A stretch of 64,000 nt of DNA from Akkermansia muciniphila (GTDB taxonomy: Bacteria; Verrucomicrobiota; Verrucomicrobiia; Verrucomicrobiales; Akkermansiaceae): contig NZ_PJKB01000001.1 of assembly GCF_002884975.1 (NCBI RefSeq), forward strand, positions 1,319,028 through 1,383,027, read 5' to 3'. This document shows positions 15,148 to 24,637 of the stretch, piece after piece. How positions within the stretch are numbered: position 1 is the first letter of the stretch; every line of letters starts with the position of its first letter. The translations under genes and the position numbers were made by a program. The notes beneath the pieces are model-generated. The model saw only the letters and a program-made list of their open reading frames with translations. It was not told the DNA's origin and did no database searches.

Positions 15148-16330
15148 AATAGGAATGCCCGTCCACGGCCAGGCTCAGCACCACATTATGGCCGCCCATG
15201 GACGCGGCGGATTTAACCAGCAGCCGTCTTCCCTGCAAAGGCAACTCCTCCGCGGAGGAAACCCCTCCGTCCGGGGAACTAACCCATTCCGGATTGGGTG
15301 GCAAGACGCCCTCCCTGATAAAAGCCAGCATCAGGGCCAGTTCCAGAATACCGCTGCCGCCAATGGCATGGCCCGTCCATGGCTTCATCATCCTCAAATC
15401 CGGTAAACAGCCTCCAAAAACCCGTTTCAGCGCAGCACGTTCGGAAGCGGCATTACCTGCCGTCCCGCTGGCATGGGGACACACGGTCAGGGGTACGCTC
15501 CCATCCCAATTCCGCAGGACGCCCTCCAGCAGGGCGCCCATGCCCTTTCCGTCCTCCGGCATCCCCAAAGGGCTGTAAGCATCGGAATTCACCAGATAAT
15601 CCTTTACGTATATGCCGGGTTCGGCAGACATCTCCAGTGCCACGGCCGCTCCCCCCTCGGAAATGCACATGCCGTCTGCGCCGGGGCCATAAGGATCATT
15701 CACTCCATTGCGGGAAAGCATGCCGGAGGCCCAGTACGTCCCCAGCAATTCCCGGCACAGGGGCAAATCCAGGCCGATCGCCAGAGCCCGGACGGCAAGC
15801 CCCTGCCGCATCAGCATGGCGGCCATGCCCACAGCATCCAGCCCGGCTGCGCATCCGCTCGCCAGCACGTGATAAGGACCGTGAATGCCCATTTCTATGC
15901 TGACGCAGGAAGCAAGCTCGCTGTGCAGGGAATTGGGAACCGCCAGAATCTTCATGGACCGCCGCCCGGGCCACGGGCTCAGCCAGCCGGAGGCATTCCC
16001 GCGGGAGCTCCCCACAATCAGGGCCGCGTCCTTCAGTTCATCCTCACCCCACCCGGCTTCCTCCACAGCCTGCCGCGCCAGCAGCAATGCCAGTTGGGAT
16101 GCAGGACCGTTCCTGCGGCTGCATAAAAGCTTCCTGTCCGGAATCCATCCGCTCAACACCTCCGCCCAGGGATGCCCTTCTCCCCATAATTCCCTCAACG
16201 GTCTCAACACCCTGCGCCCCTTCCTCACCCCGTCCAGATGGGCTGCCGCCCCCATGCCAAACCCGGAAGCCAGCCCCAGGCCGCAAACCCGCGGCTCCGG
16301 ACTCCCGAGACTTTTACCCCCCTCAATCAT
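15134..16330 (-). CDS. Beta-ketoacyl synthase-like condensing enzyme
   Basis: 398 aa from the ATG at 16330; a TTG 13 codons earlier also opens the frame. Thiolase-fold ketosynthase with the C-H-H triad retained: Cys near 158 in LASGCAAGLDAVG, His near 284 in CPHASGTAGNAAS, His near 320 in KPWTGHAIGGSG. The usual HGTGT signature is altered to HASGT, and identity to the housekeeping FabF at 42620-43867 is low, so it is a divergent, specialised enzyme. Overlap with bioF suggests it supplies the acyl chain for that reaction, for example during pimeloyl-thioester synthesis. That link is inference. Confidence 0.75.
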   Translation of the reverse strand: MIEGGKSLGSPEPRVCGLGLASGFGMGAAAHLDGVRKGRRVLRPLRELWGEGHPWAEVLSGWIPDRKLLCSRRNGPASQLALLLARQAVEEAGWGEDELKDAALIVGSSRGNASGWLSPWPGRRSMKILAVPNSLHSELASCVSIEMGIHGPYHVLASGCAAGLDAVGMAAMLMRQGLAVRALAIGLDLPLCRELLGTYWASGMLSRNGVNDPYGPGADGMCISEGGAAVALEMSAEPGIYVKDYLVNSDAYSPLGMPEDGKGMGALLEGVLRNWDGSVPLTVCPHASGTAGNAASERAALKRVFGGCLPDLRMMKPWTGHAIGGSGILELALMLAFIREGVLPPNPEWVSSPDGGVSSAEELPLQGRRLLVKSAASMGGHNVVLSLAVDGHSYYEES

Positions 16331-16453
16331 GTCAGGGGTCAGGCTACGCCTGCACCGGGGCAAACTCAAGCCTGCGGTATGTCAGGAACAGAACGGAAGT
16401 ACGGCACCGCTGGCGCCTTGCCACAAAGCCTCCTTCTGTGGCAATCTGGCTTC

Positions 16454-17731
16454 ATGACCCTTCAGGCTTCCGGACTCTTCTCCCTTCTCTTCCCAGTTCT
16501 TTGCCTCTCCGCTTTCTCCGCCTCCGCCGCGCCGCCGGAATTCCGCGCGGCAGACTGGGCGGTGCTTCACTCTCCCCGGAACGACCAGCGGCACGTCTCC
16601 TCCCGGGGCATTGTGCAAACAATGCTGGAGGACATCCGCCCGGCATGCGGTTTTTCCCCGGAGATGGCCCCGGAAGCTTTCCCCGCCTGGCAGGCCAAAT
16701 TGCGGGAAGCCATGAAAAAACTGATGAAATTTCCCCCTCATGCCCACCTCCCGGCGCCTGTTCTTGTTGAAACCGCACAGAGGGAACACTACCGGGCAGA
16801 AAAATGGGAAGCCTACCCTTTCCCGGGCGCAGCCGTACCGTTTCTGGTACTCATCCCGGACGCAGCTTCAGCAGAAAACCCGGTTCCCGTGGTTTTCTGC
16901 ATCCCCGGTTCCGATCAAACCAAGGAAGAACTGGCCGCGGAAACATCCACAGGCCTCTCTCAGCCTCCCGTGGAGCAGCCGGGAAGCAACGCCATGGCGT
17001 ACCACTATGTGAAGCAGGGCTGGGCGGCCATCGTCGTGGACAATGCCGGGACGGGAGAGGAGGGAGACGCCGAACGCGCCGCAGGCCGTTCCTCCCACGA
17101 TTATGAAAACCTGGCCCGTTTCCTGCTGGAAATGGACTGGAGCTGGCTGGGCTATACCTCCTACACGGACCAATGCATTCTGGACTGGGTAAAAACACGC
17201 CCCTGGGTACAGAAAAACCGCATCATCCTGAGCGGCTTCTCCCTGGGCACGGAACCCATGATGGTGCTTGGCATCCTGAATCCGGACATCTTTGCATTTG
17301 TGTATAATGACTTCCTGTGCCGTACCCTGGAACGAGCCAAAGTCATGACCATGCCGGACAACAGGGGCGTGCGCTCCGCGCCCAACTCCATTCGCCACCT
17401 CATACCGGGCTTCTGGCAGCAATTTGACTTTCCGGACATTGTGGCCGCTCTCGCCCCCCGCCCCGTCATCTGCACGGAAGGAGGGCTGGACAGGGATTTC
17501 AAACTCATCTCCAGCGCCTACCGTATAGCCGGGGCGGCGGAGAATTTCCAATACCGCCACCAGCCCAAATTTGCGGATGCGGCCCAACGCTGGCAGGGCG
17601 CCCGCTTGCCGTCAGGGCTGGACCGGAACGCCTTTTTCCGCCTCGCCAATGTGGATACCCGCAACCACTTCTTTAAAAAAGACCTCGTCATTCCCTGGAT
17701 CAAGAGCCTTTTGAACCAGGAACATAAATAA
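16454..17731 (+). CDS. Secreted alpha/beta hydrolase (esterase-like)
   Basis: 425 aa from the ATG at 16454, which gives a proper signal peptide (GLFSLLFPVLCLSAFSASAA); the longer frame from 16238 has no signal and overlaps the divergent ketosynthase. Alpha/beta-hydrolase features: VVFCIPGSD oxyanion region, VVDNAGTGEEGD, nucleophile elbow GFSLGTEP, and a late acidic strand PRPVICTEGGLD. The shape matches large bacterial acetylesterase/dienelactone-type hydrolases, suited to deacylating glycans in the periplasm or outside. Substrate not readable. Convergent with the acyltransferase gene. Confidence 0.75.
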   Translation: MTLQASGLFSLLFPVLCLSAFSASAAPPEFRAADWAVLHSPRNDQRHVSSRGIVQTMLEDIRPACGFSPEMAPEAFPAWQAKLREAMKKLMKFPPHAHLPAPVLVETAQREHYRAEKWEAYPFPGAAVPFLVLIPDAASAENPVPVVFCIPGSDQTKEELAAETSTGLSQPPVEQPGSNAMAYHYVKQGWAAIVVDNAGTGEEGDAERAAGRSSHDYENLARFLLEMDWSWLGYTSYTDQCILDWVKTRPWVQKNRIILSGFSLGTEPMMVLGILNPDIFAFVYNDFLCRTLERAKVMTMPDNRGVRSAPNSIRHLIPGFWQQFDFPDIVAALAPRPVICTEGGLDRDFKLISSAYRIAGAAENFQYRHQPKFADAAQRWQGARLPSGLDRNAFFRLANVDTRNHFFKKDLVIPWIKSLLNQEHK

Positions 17732-17751
17732 GAGAAAAGCCATTCCGACCT

Positions 17752-17790
17752 GAACGCCGTACGGTCCGGAGCAGCCCGGAAACGGCGTTC
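17752..17790. terminator. Bidirectional hairpin between convergent genes
   Basis: Inverted repeat GAACGCCG/CGGCGTTC (17752-17759 with 17783-17790) lies in the 75-base gap between the convergent hydrolase and acyltransferase genes. No clear T-tract on either side. Confidence 0.45.
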
Positions 17791-17806
17791 CCGGCTTCCC
17801 CTCACG

Positions 17807-18991
17807 TTACGGATGCAGGAACATTCTGCGGCACATTTTCAGGCAGAGCCGGCCCAGTTTCCCGAAAAAGTCCACGACCGCACGGCTCCCCCTGTTGACA
17901 TCCGCGGCCTTAAACAGATAGCGCCGTACGGAATCCACAAGGGAACAGGCCAGATAAACCGCTGCAGCCATCATGAGCACCTTCACAACCATCATCACAG
18001 GGGAGGGAGAGGCGCATTTGCCAAACAGATTCCACAAAAACAACTTGCCCAGCAAGACGTTGCAATGGATCACATAAACACTGAACGAGGCGGCCGCCAG
18101 CCATGAGATGCAGGCAATCACCCTGCGGGATGAAAAGCGCATGCGGGAAAAAATCAGGAGCAGGGAAACCGCCGTGCCTACAATGAATGGAGAATTATAA
18201 GCAATAAACGTTCCGCCTCCCCTCACCTGTCCGATCAGGAAGGGGGATACCAAATCAAGAATCATCTTAAACGACCAGACAAAACAGACGCATCCGGCGT
18301 AAAGCGCCCATAACGTGCCCGTCTTCATCCCCGTAAACAAGCCATACTTCTTGATGTACATACCCAGCATATAGAGAATGCCCAGCCACCAAACGGAATA
18401 TCCTCCGTTCACAGGGAACACATCCCTGTGAACCAGGGTAGGAATCACGGAAAATAAAACCAGTACGGTGACAAGGAGATATTGAAACTGCAATTTGGTA
18501 AGCTGGCGCCCCAGGGCATTAAGGAACGGAATAAAGAAAAACAGCCCCACATACGCCGTCACATACCAGTACTGACCCGTCAAAACAGGGAAAAATGAGT
18601 TCAATATACTTTCAAGATTAACTGCCTGGGGAAGAAAAACCAGCGCCAGCACCAGGCCGCCTACCGTATAAAAAATAACCTGGAACCATAACGTGGCTAC
18701 GCGTTCATACTTGAACGATCCCTCACAGCACACATACCCCGTAATCAGCGCATAGCAATTCACCCCGCAATAAGCCGCGATCTCCAGTAGCCATCCCACT
18801 CTGTAAGAGGCGGAATCATAATTCTCCAGCGGCAAAACATGAGTAGCGATCAAAAGATGAAGAATTAAAACCAGCATCATGGCGGCAATGCGCAAAGCGT
18901 CTATTCCATAATTTCTCGACAGGGGAATATCCAAACCAACATAGGAAGCAGGGGTTTCTTTTCCCTGATTATCAGCCGGAGGCAAGCTCAT
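17807..18991 (-). CDS. Acyltransferase family 3 (OafA/YrhL-type) membrane protein
   Basis: 394 aa with about ten transmembrane helices. It opens with NYGIDALRIAAMMLVLILHL, which carries the family's conserved Arg and the catalytic-type His in the first helix. Later it has TGQYWYVTAYVGLFFFIPFLN and YVIHCNVLLG, typical of OafA-like enzymes that transfer acetyl or other acyl groups to surface sugars. The C-terminus is basic and cytoplasmic. Likely role: O-acylation of a surface or exported glycan. Acceptor unknown. Confidence 0.85.
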   Translation of the reverse strand: MSLPPADNQGKETPASYVGLDIPLSRNYGIDALRIAAMMLVLILHLLIATHVLPLENYDSASYRVGWLLEIAAYCGVNCYALITGYVCCEGSFKYERVATLWFQVIFYTVGGLVLALVFLPQAVNLESILNSFFPVLTGQYWYVTAYVGLFFFIPFLNALGRQLTKLQFQYLLVTVLVLFSVIPTLVHRDVFPVNGGYSVWWLGILYMLGMYIKKYGLFTGMKTGTLWALYAGCVCFVWSFKMILDLVSPFLIGQVRGGGTFIAYNSPFIVGTAVSLLLIFSRMRFSSRRVIACISWLAAASFSVYVIHCNVLLGKLFLWNLFGKCASPSPVMMVVKVLMMAAAVYLACSLVDSVRRYLFKAADVNRGSRAVVDFFGKLGRLCLKMCRRMFLHP

Positions 18992-19442
18992 GGGAGCATT
19001 TCACCGGATTTCTTATCCGAAGAAAAGCTATAAATTTAAGAAAAAACGTTTAATGTAAATTTCCCCTGCTGTTTCTGTATTGCGGTACGTCCGGAAAAGA
19101 GGACCTTTCAGCATTCATGCATGCTCTTCTCCACAGCCAAAAGATAAGATATTGCAAGGGCCGGAAATTGCTTGGCGGCCAGGTGGAATACGCAGCGGGA
19201 TGCCTGAAAGGCGCCCCGTCTGAAAGACAAATGAATTTGCTCCTTATTCCCAGCCCCAGCAGCCATCAAGAGACCACAGGAAGGGCAGTCCGGCAGGAAA
19301 CATCCAGCCTGGAATGAAGACCTCCCGGCCTTCATGGTTAAACGCCCCCTGAAGCGCAGGAGAACATTCACCCTTCTCCGTATCCTGCGGGCATTTTCTC
19401 AGCTTCCGGACATGCGGCGGATAAGAAATCCGCAACTCATTA
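18992..19442. other. Intergenic, no gene seen
   Basis: About 450 bases between two minus-strand genes. Short frames on both strands (for example 19117-19317) have no recognisable protein features. The AT-rich part next to 18992 probably carries the acyltransferase promoter. Confidence 0.4.
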
Positions 19443-20093
19443 TCAGACAATCCGGCTGTCCAGATCAAACACCTGGCCGGAAGCCGCCGTGAGAATCTCC
19501 TGTAAAAACAGCAGGAACGCCGCTGCCTTCTCCGGCGTATTAAACCTGCCCAGCACATGCCTGGATAAAGCCTCCTTCTTCACGCTCTCCCTCAGCCCCG
19601 CCGTCATCTCCGTCAGCATGAAACCCGGCAGCACCAGGTTAACGCGGATTCCTTCCCTTCCCCACTCCTGCGCCAGGCTCTTCACCAACCCTTCCAGGGC
19701 GGACTTGGAAGCGGCATAGGCCGCCTGGGAGGGTGCCGGACGAAGCGCCGCATAGGAACCGATCATCACCACCTGCCCTGCCCGGTTCTCCCGTATCATA
19801 GCCGCGGCGGCACAGCGGGCGCACCAGGCCGCACCCGTCACGTTCACGTTCATCACCCCGTCCCATTCCTTCTCCGTCTGTTTCAGGAATGGCCTGTCCC
19901 TGGTGATTCCGGCGGCACAGACTACCAAATCATAGGCGGGATGCCGGTCAAACCAGCGGTGCACGGCAGAGCGGTCCTCCACGTCCATCTCCGCATGGGA
20001 CGGAGCATCCGCCTCCCAGCCGGCGGCGGTAAAACATTCCACGGCAGCCCGCGCCAAACCGCCGTGACCGCCGCTGATGAACACTCTTCTCAT
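19443..20093 (-). CDS. Short-chain dehydrogenase/reductase, FabG-like
   Basis: 216 aa, slightly short for the family. N-terminal nucleotide site FISGGHGGLARA (GxxGGxG-like), VVCAAGITRD (NAG-like), VNVTGA, catalytic Ser in VVMIGSYAALRP, Tyr and Lys in AAYAASKSALEGLVKSLA, and VLPGFMLTEM after it. The closest functional relatives are 3-oxoacyl-ACP reductases. It lies 29 bases downstream of ispG on the same strand. Substrate uncertain; a role with the ketosynthase at 15134 is possible but not shown. Confidence 0.8.
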   Translation of the reverse strand: MRRVFISGGHGGLARAAVECFTAAGWEADAPSHAEMDVEDRSAVHRWFDRHPAYDLVVCAAGITRDRPFLKQTEKEWDGVMNVNVTGAAWCARCAAAAMIRENRAGQVVMIGSYAALRPAPSQAAYAASKSALEGLVKSLAQEWGREGIRVNLVLPGFMLTEMTAGLRESVKKEALSRHVLGRFNTPEKAAAFLLFLQEILTAASGQVFDLDSRIV

Positions 20094-20122
20094 ACCGGAA
20101 TCTTTCCAGAACCATCAGAGCA

Positions 20123-21883
20123 TCACTTGGGGTCCACCCACCGTCCGTATTCCTTGATCAGGTCCACCAGCTGCTCCACGGCCTCCTCCTGGGGAATGTT
20201 AAACTTGACGGGCGTGTGCTTCACGTACAGGTTAATCTTGTTCGGCGCGCCGCCCACATAACCGAAATCGGCATCCGCCATTTCACCGGGACCGTTCACA
20301 ATGCACCCCATCACGGCAATCTTCACGCCCTTCAAATGCTCCGTGGCCTTCCGGATGCGGGCGGTAGCCTCCTGAATATCGTAAAGGGTGCGCCCGCAGG
20401 ACGGGCAGGAAACATAATCCGCCCGGGTCAGGCGCGTTCCGGTAGCCTGTAAAATATTGAATCCCAGGAAGGAAGCCAGACGCGGATCAGATTCTCCCTG
20501 AATCAGCAACGCATCCCCAACGCCGTCGCTCAGCAGGGAGCCGATATTGCGCGCAGCCACCAGCGGCACATCTTCATCGGAAACGGAACCGGGAACAAGC
20601 GTATCCTTCAGCAGAATCAGATGCCTGTCTTCCATGCGGGACGCCAGCAAGCGGAAGGCATGCACGGGTTCCATATCCAGGCCGTTCTTTACGGTGACAA
20701 TGGACGGCTCCGCCAATTCTTTCAGAGGCTCAAGGTCATCGTCGCACCGGGGGTCCACCTCAATGGCATCCAACTGGCCATAAGCCAGTTCCGGCATCAT
20801 GTCCCCCATCGCCTCCCGTTCCGTCTGGAGGGCGTAAAACCCGGCATCCGGCACAACCACCCGCACGGGCTGGTCCCAGCCCAGGCGCACGCCGTAGCAC
20901 ATCGCCAGTCCCCCCTGCCTTTTGGAAAACTTCAGGGGATCGTACCCCAGTTCAGGTTCAGGAAAAGAAGAAACGGGATCATCGGAACGTTCCGACGGCT
21001 GGAACGGATTGGACAGGCGGTAAGCCACTGGAACTTCCCGCACGGCGTCCTCCGTCAGGGAGACGCGCAGGGTATCCCCAATCCCGTCCATCAGCAGGGA
21101 GCCGATGCCCACCGCACTCTTGATGCGGCCATCTTCCCCACCGCCGGCTTCCGTCACCCCAAGATGAATGGGATAATTCCAGTCCGGGCCCAGCGCATTC
21201 AGGCGCTCCACCAGCAGGCGGTAGGCAGCCACCATCACCTTCACGTTGGAGGCCTTCATGGAAAACACCAGGGAATGGTAATCCAGGTCACGGGCAATCC
21301 GGGCAAACTCAATTGCGCTCTCCACCATCCCCTCCGGGGTATCTCCAAAGCGATTCAAAATGCGGTCGGACAGGGAACCGTGGTTGGACCCGATGCGCAT
21401 GGCCCGCCCATGTTCCCGGCAAAACAGCACCAGGGGAGTAAACTCCTCCCGCAGGCGTTCCAGCTCCTCGTTATATTCCGCGTCCGAATACTCCCGCACT
21501 TCAAACTTCTTCTTGTCGATGAAATTGCCGGGATTAATGCGTATCTTCTCTACCCATTTGGCGGCCTCCATCGCGGCATCCGGCTTGAAATGAATATCAG
21601 CCACCAGCGGCACATGGCACCCCGCGGCGCGCAATTCACGGGAAATATTTTCCAGATTGGCGGCATACGCCTTGGTCTGGGCCGTCAGGCGGATAATCTC
21701 GCACCCGGCGGCGGCCAGTTCCAGAGCCTCCTTCACGCAGGCGTCCGTATCCCGCGTATCAGACGTCAGCATGGACTGGACCCGGATGGGATTGGAACCG
21801 CCCACCCCCACATTCCCCACCATGACCTCCCGGGTCACGCGGCGCGTATATCGATAAGGACTCGGACAATAGGAAGACTGCAT
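20123..21883 (-). CDS. ispG: 4-hydroxy-3-methylbut-2-en-1-yl diphosphate synthase, long form
   Basis: 586 aa, against about 370 for the E. coli form. IspG converts MEcPP to HMBPP in the MEP isoprenoid pathway using a [4Fe-4S] cluster. The N-terminal TIM-barrel is seen in NPIRVQSMLTSDTRD, PLVADIHFKPDAAMEA and IRINPGNF. The C-terminal part holds the cluster cysteines in SCPSCGRTLYD and KIAVMGCIVNGPGE. The extra domain of about 200 residues between them (roughly 310-490) is the insert found in plants, Chlamydiae and Bacteroidetes, consistent with a PVC-group host. Confidence 0.95.
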   Translation of the reverse strand: MQSSYCPSPYRYTRRVTREVMVGNVGVGGSNPIRVQSMLTSDTRDTDACVKEALELAAAGCEIIRLTAQTKAYAANLENISRELRAAGCHVPLVADIHFKPDAAMEAAKWVEKIRINPGNFIDKKKFEVREYSDAEYNEELERLREEFTPLVLFCREHGRAMRIGSNHGSLSDRILNRFGDTPEGMVESAIEFARIARDLDYHSLVFSMKASNVKVMVAAYRLLVERLNALGPDWNYPIHLGVTEAGGGEDGRIKSAVGIGSLLMDGIGDTLRVSLTEDAVREVPVAYRLSNPFQPSERSDDPVSSFPEPELGYDPLKFSKRQGGLAMCYGVRLGWDQPVRVVVPDAGFYALQTEREAMGDMMPELAYGQLDAIEVDPRCDDDLEPLKELAEPSIVTVKNGLDMEPVHAFRLLASRMEDRHLILLKDTLVPGSVSDEDVPLVAARNIGSLLSDGVGDALLIQGESDPRLASFLGFNILQATGTRLTRADYVSCPSCGRTLYDIQEATARIRKATEHLKGVKIAVMGCIVNGPGEMADADFGYVGGAPNKINLYVKHTPVKFNIPQEEAVEQLVDLIKEYGRWVDPK

Positions 21884-22034
21884 GCAAACACTCTACCGCG
21901 CCGCGCCGCGCTGTCAACCATCCTTCAAAACAGAGCGCCTCTTCACCACGCCCGGTAAAAGCGGAAAAACCGGCGGCGCATACGCTGAATACCTTCTTTC
22001 CCGCCCAAGGTATTCCGTCCGGGAAAAGCTTTCC

Positions 22035-24629
22035 TCACATTCCCAGGGACTGCACGATAAACAAAACAACGGACCCTATATACACCGCCCCCAGCACAAG
22101 CGCGGAACAGCACAGGAACAAACGGTATCCGGCGGCTACAGCCAGTTTTCCCAAGAGAGACTCCGGATGCCGCCGCACCCGCCATGCATACAGTAAAAAG
22201 AACACAACCGCCCCCGCAGACACAAGCAGGGCAACCTTTAACAGGGGGGGATAATAATCAAACACCACCCGGTTACGCCCCTCGTCCAGACGCACCGCCA
22301 TCAATTCTCCCACTTTTTCAATGGGCGCTTCCACTCCGTTGCATTCGGCTTTCCATCCCCGGTCATAAACCACTGGAATCATCAAAGCTTCTCCCTTTCC
22401 GGCAGACAGAACCGCTTCCACATGCCCCCCCTGGCCCCGTACCTCCAGGCCGTGCTTATCCTGTTCCCTGCCCAGCACAGGAACTTCCTGCTCCGGCACT
22501 CGCGCAGTAGCCGCCAGAAGAGGAATCTCCACCGGACGGCGCATGGTTCCCTCCACTATAGTTTCCCCGGCTCTGCCCGCCTGCTTCAATTCCAAAACTC
22601 CGTTATAGGTGCGCCCCGTCCAGCCCGGCTTTTTCTGCGCCACCGCCATAATAGGGACGGCCAGCCCATTGACCAGGAAGTCATCTATATCCGTCTGCGG
22701 AAATCCGTACACAGCGCCGGGGCATTCCGGAATCCTCCCCTTATACCCATTCCCATCCTTCTCCGCCCGCACTTCCACGGGGACATACAGGGGACCTTCC
22801 GCAGACGGACAAAGAGCCGCATGCAGGGCATTAAGGTTGGTGAATACATCAGCTTCCGCATCAAGCCGCAGTCCCAGGGCGTTTTGGGGAACCACCATAC
22901 CCCACCGGGCGCCCGGAAGCCTGTATAAGTACATCCCCTGCCCGGAAAGCACATTCTCCATTCCTTCCACGGGGCGGGACGCCAGCACGAATCCATTCCC
23001 CAGCAGCAGATCTGAAAACAGGGTTCCGCCCTGTCCGTACGTCCGCGTGAACTCATCCCGGTACCCCAGGTTTTTCAGAAAACGGAAGTGGGCTATACTC
23101 GTGGTATGCCGGAAATTGCTGATGCTCGGCACCGGACCCAGACAGGCGGAATTGTCCACCAGCAGGCGGTCCCTGTCCTTCACGCGCAGCAGCCCGGCAC
23201 ATCCGTCCATGCGGCGCGCCAGCCATTCCGCATGGAGAGTTTGGACAGCGGCTTTTTCCTCTTCTCCCCGTTTCCAGAATGCGGCAGCCCCCACGGGCAG
23301 GCCCAGCATCATCACGGCGGCGATGGACCATGCCAGCTTCCCGCCTTTCACATGCCGCCAGCATAGCCACGCGCACATAAAAAACAGTAAAGGCAGCAGA
23401 CGCACCGCCAAGTCTATCTCCGTCACAGAAAGGACAAGCAGGGAAACGGCAAAAGCCGCCGCAGGAAGACCCAGACACAGCCCCCACCCCCAACCGCGCC
23501 CCACCGGTTCAGGCAACCTGCCGCCGGACAAAATCCAGGCGCAGAAGGAGACCCCCACCAGATTGGGGATGAACCCGAACCGGACGGGGAAATCCACATA
23601 GCTCCACAAATGGGCGGCCCGGTGAAGGGGTTCAATGAACGCAGGCAGCACGGACGCTCCCAGCAGGAGAAGGAACAACCGCCTCCCCTGGTCCGATGCC
23701 GGGGCATCCTTCCTCCCGTAAGCCAGATAGACGGCCACCAGGGAGGCACACGCCATTCCCGGCAGGCACGCATAAAGGCGTTCCAGGAACTTGGGAGGGT
23801 CAAACGGCCACGTCAGCTCAAAAAACGTGGGCGCAGTCATGAACAGGGAGCGCATGGAATCCCGGCTCATGTCCATCATCGGCAGCCAGTAATAGCAAGT
23901 CGCCAGCGTCACCGCCGCCGTGTACCAGAACACGCGGGCCAGCCGTACGCGGCGTTCCTCCGTCCCCTTCAGGGGCAGCGTGAAGGCCCACGCGAACAGC
24001 CAGCCGAGCACGACGGCCATGAACGCGCTGTACAGGGAGGTAGCCAGCAGAAAAAGCCCCACGGCGTACAGCCATCCCTTTCCTCCGTTTACCAGCCGGT
24101 AAAGGCCCAGGGCAAACAGGGGGAACATGGCCGCATGGTCCAGAAACTGCATGAATCCGTACTTGGTCTGGAAAAATCCCCCAAGCGCATATCCCGCCGT
24201 CAGGAGCACGGTCCAGCACACGGACAGGGAGGGGAACACGCGCCTCAGGAACCAGGAGGCCGTCAGGCAGGCGCACATTACATCCGCAAGCATCACCCAG
24301 ACCATGTCCTTCAACAGGAAGGAATCCCCCAGCGCCACGGCAATCCAGGTGGATGGAACCAGCAGCTGGTGCGGCAGCGTGGGACTTACGCGAATGCCCG
24401 CACCGGAATTGACATCATAAAAAAAGGAGCCGTCGCACACGCCGGACATCAGGGCGGACGCGTAATACTTCAATGTGGGATAGACGAGCTGCCCGTTATC
24501 CATGTACTCCAGAAAATGGCCCCCAAGCGGCCAGATACCCCGCACCGCCAGAAACAGGAACAGCGCCGCCAGGGCGAACGCCATGGATGCCAGGGACGTC
24601 AATACCGGACGGGATGAAGCGGGTTCCAT
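22035..24629 (-). CDS. YfhO-family polytopic membrane protein
   Basis: 864 aa. About twelve transmembrane helices occupy the N-terminal half, opening with GGHFLEYMDNGQLVYPTLKY. A large extracytoplasmic domain and a final helix close to the end follow. The late motif VVYDRGWKAECNG with VRLDEGRNRVVFDYYPP is typical of YfhO proteins, GT-C-like membrane proteins implicated in glycosylating lipids or cell-wall polymers. It starts 8 bases after folP stops, so the two share an operon. The specific donor and acceptor cannot be read. Confidence 0.75.
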   Translation of the reverse strand: MEPASSRPVLTSLASMAFALAALFLFLAVRGIWPLGGHFLEYMDNGQLVYPTLKYYASALMSGVCDGSFFYDVNSGAGIRVSPTLPHQLLVPSTWIAVALGDSFLLKDMVWVMLADVMCACLTASWFLRRVFPSLSVCWTVLLTAGYALGGFFQTKYGFMQFLDHAAMFPLFALGLYRLVNGGKGWLYAVGLFLLATSLYSAFMAVVLGWLFAWAFTLPLKGTEERRVRLARVFWYTAAVTLATCYYWLPMMDMSRDSMRSLFMTAPTFFELTWPFDPPKFLERLYACLPGMACASLVAVYLAYGRKDAPASDQGRRLFLLLLGASVLPAFIEPLHRAAHLWSYVDFPVRFGFIPNLVGVSFCAWILSGGRLPEPVGRGWGWGLCLGLPAAAFAVSLLVLSVTEIDLAVRLLPLLFFMCAWLCWRHVKGGKLAWSIAAVMMLGLPVGAAAFWKRGEEEKAAVQTLHAEWLARRMDGCAGLLRVKDRDRLLVDNSACLGPVPSISNFRHTTSIAHFRFLKNLGYRDEFTRTYGQGGTLFSDLLLGNGFVLASRPVEGMENVLSGQGMYLYRLPGARWGMVVPQNALGLRLDAEADVFTNLNALHAALCPSAEGPLYVPVEVRAEKDGNGYKGRIPECPGAVYGFPQTDIDDFLVNGLAVPIMAVAQKKPGWTGRTYNGVLELKQAGRAGETIVEGTMRRPVEIPLLAATARVPEQEVPVLGREQDKHGLEVRGQGGHVEAVLSAGKGEALMIPVVYDRGWKAECNGVEAPIEKVGELMAVRLDEGRNRVVFDYYPPLLKVALLVSAGAVVFFLLYAWRVRRHPESLLGKLAVAAGYRLFLCCSALVLGAVYIGSVVLFIVQSLGM

Positions 24630-24637
24630 GGGAGCGG

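Noticed and set aside
20621..21958. 445-codon plus-strand open frame opposite ispG
   Set aside because: Shadow of a clearly conserved gene; His/Gln/Gly-rich translation without motifs.
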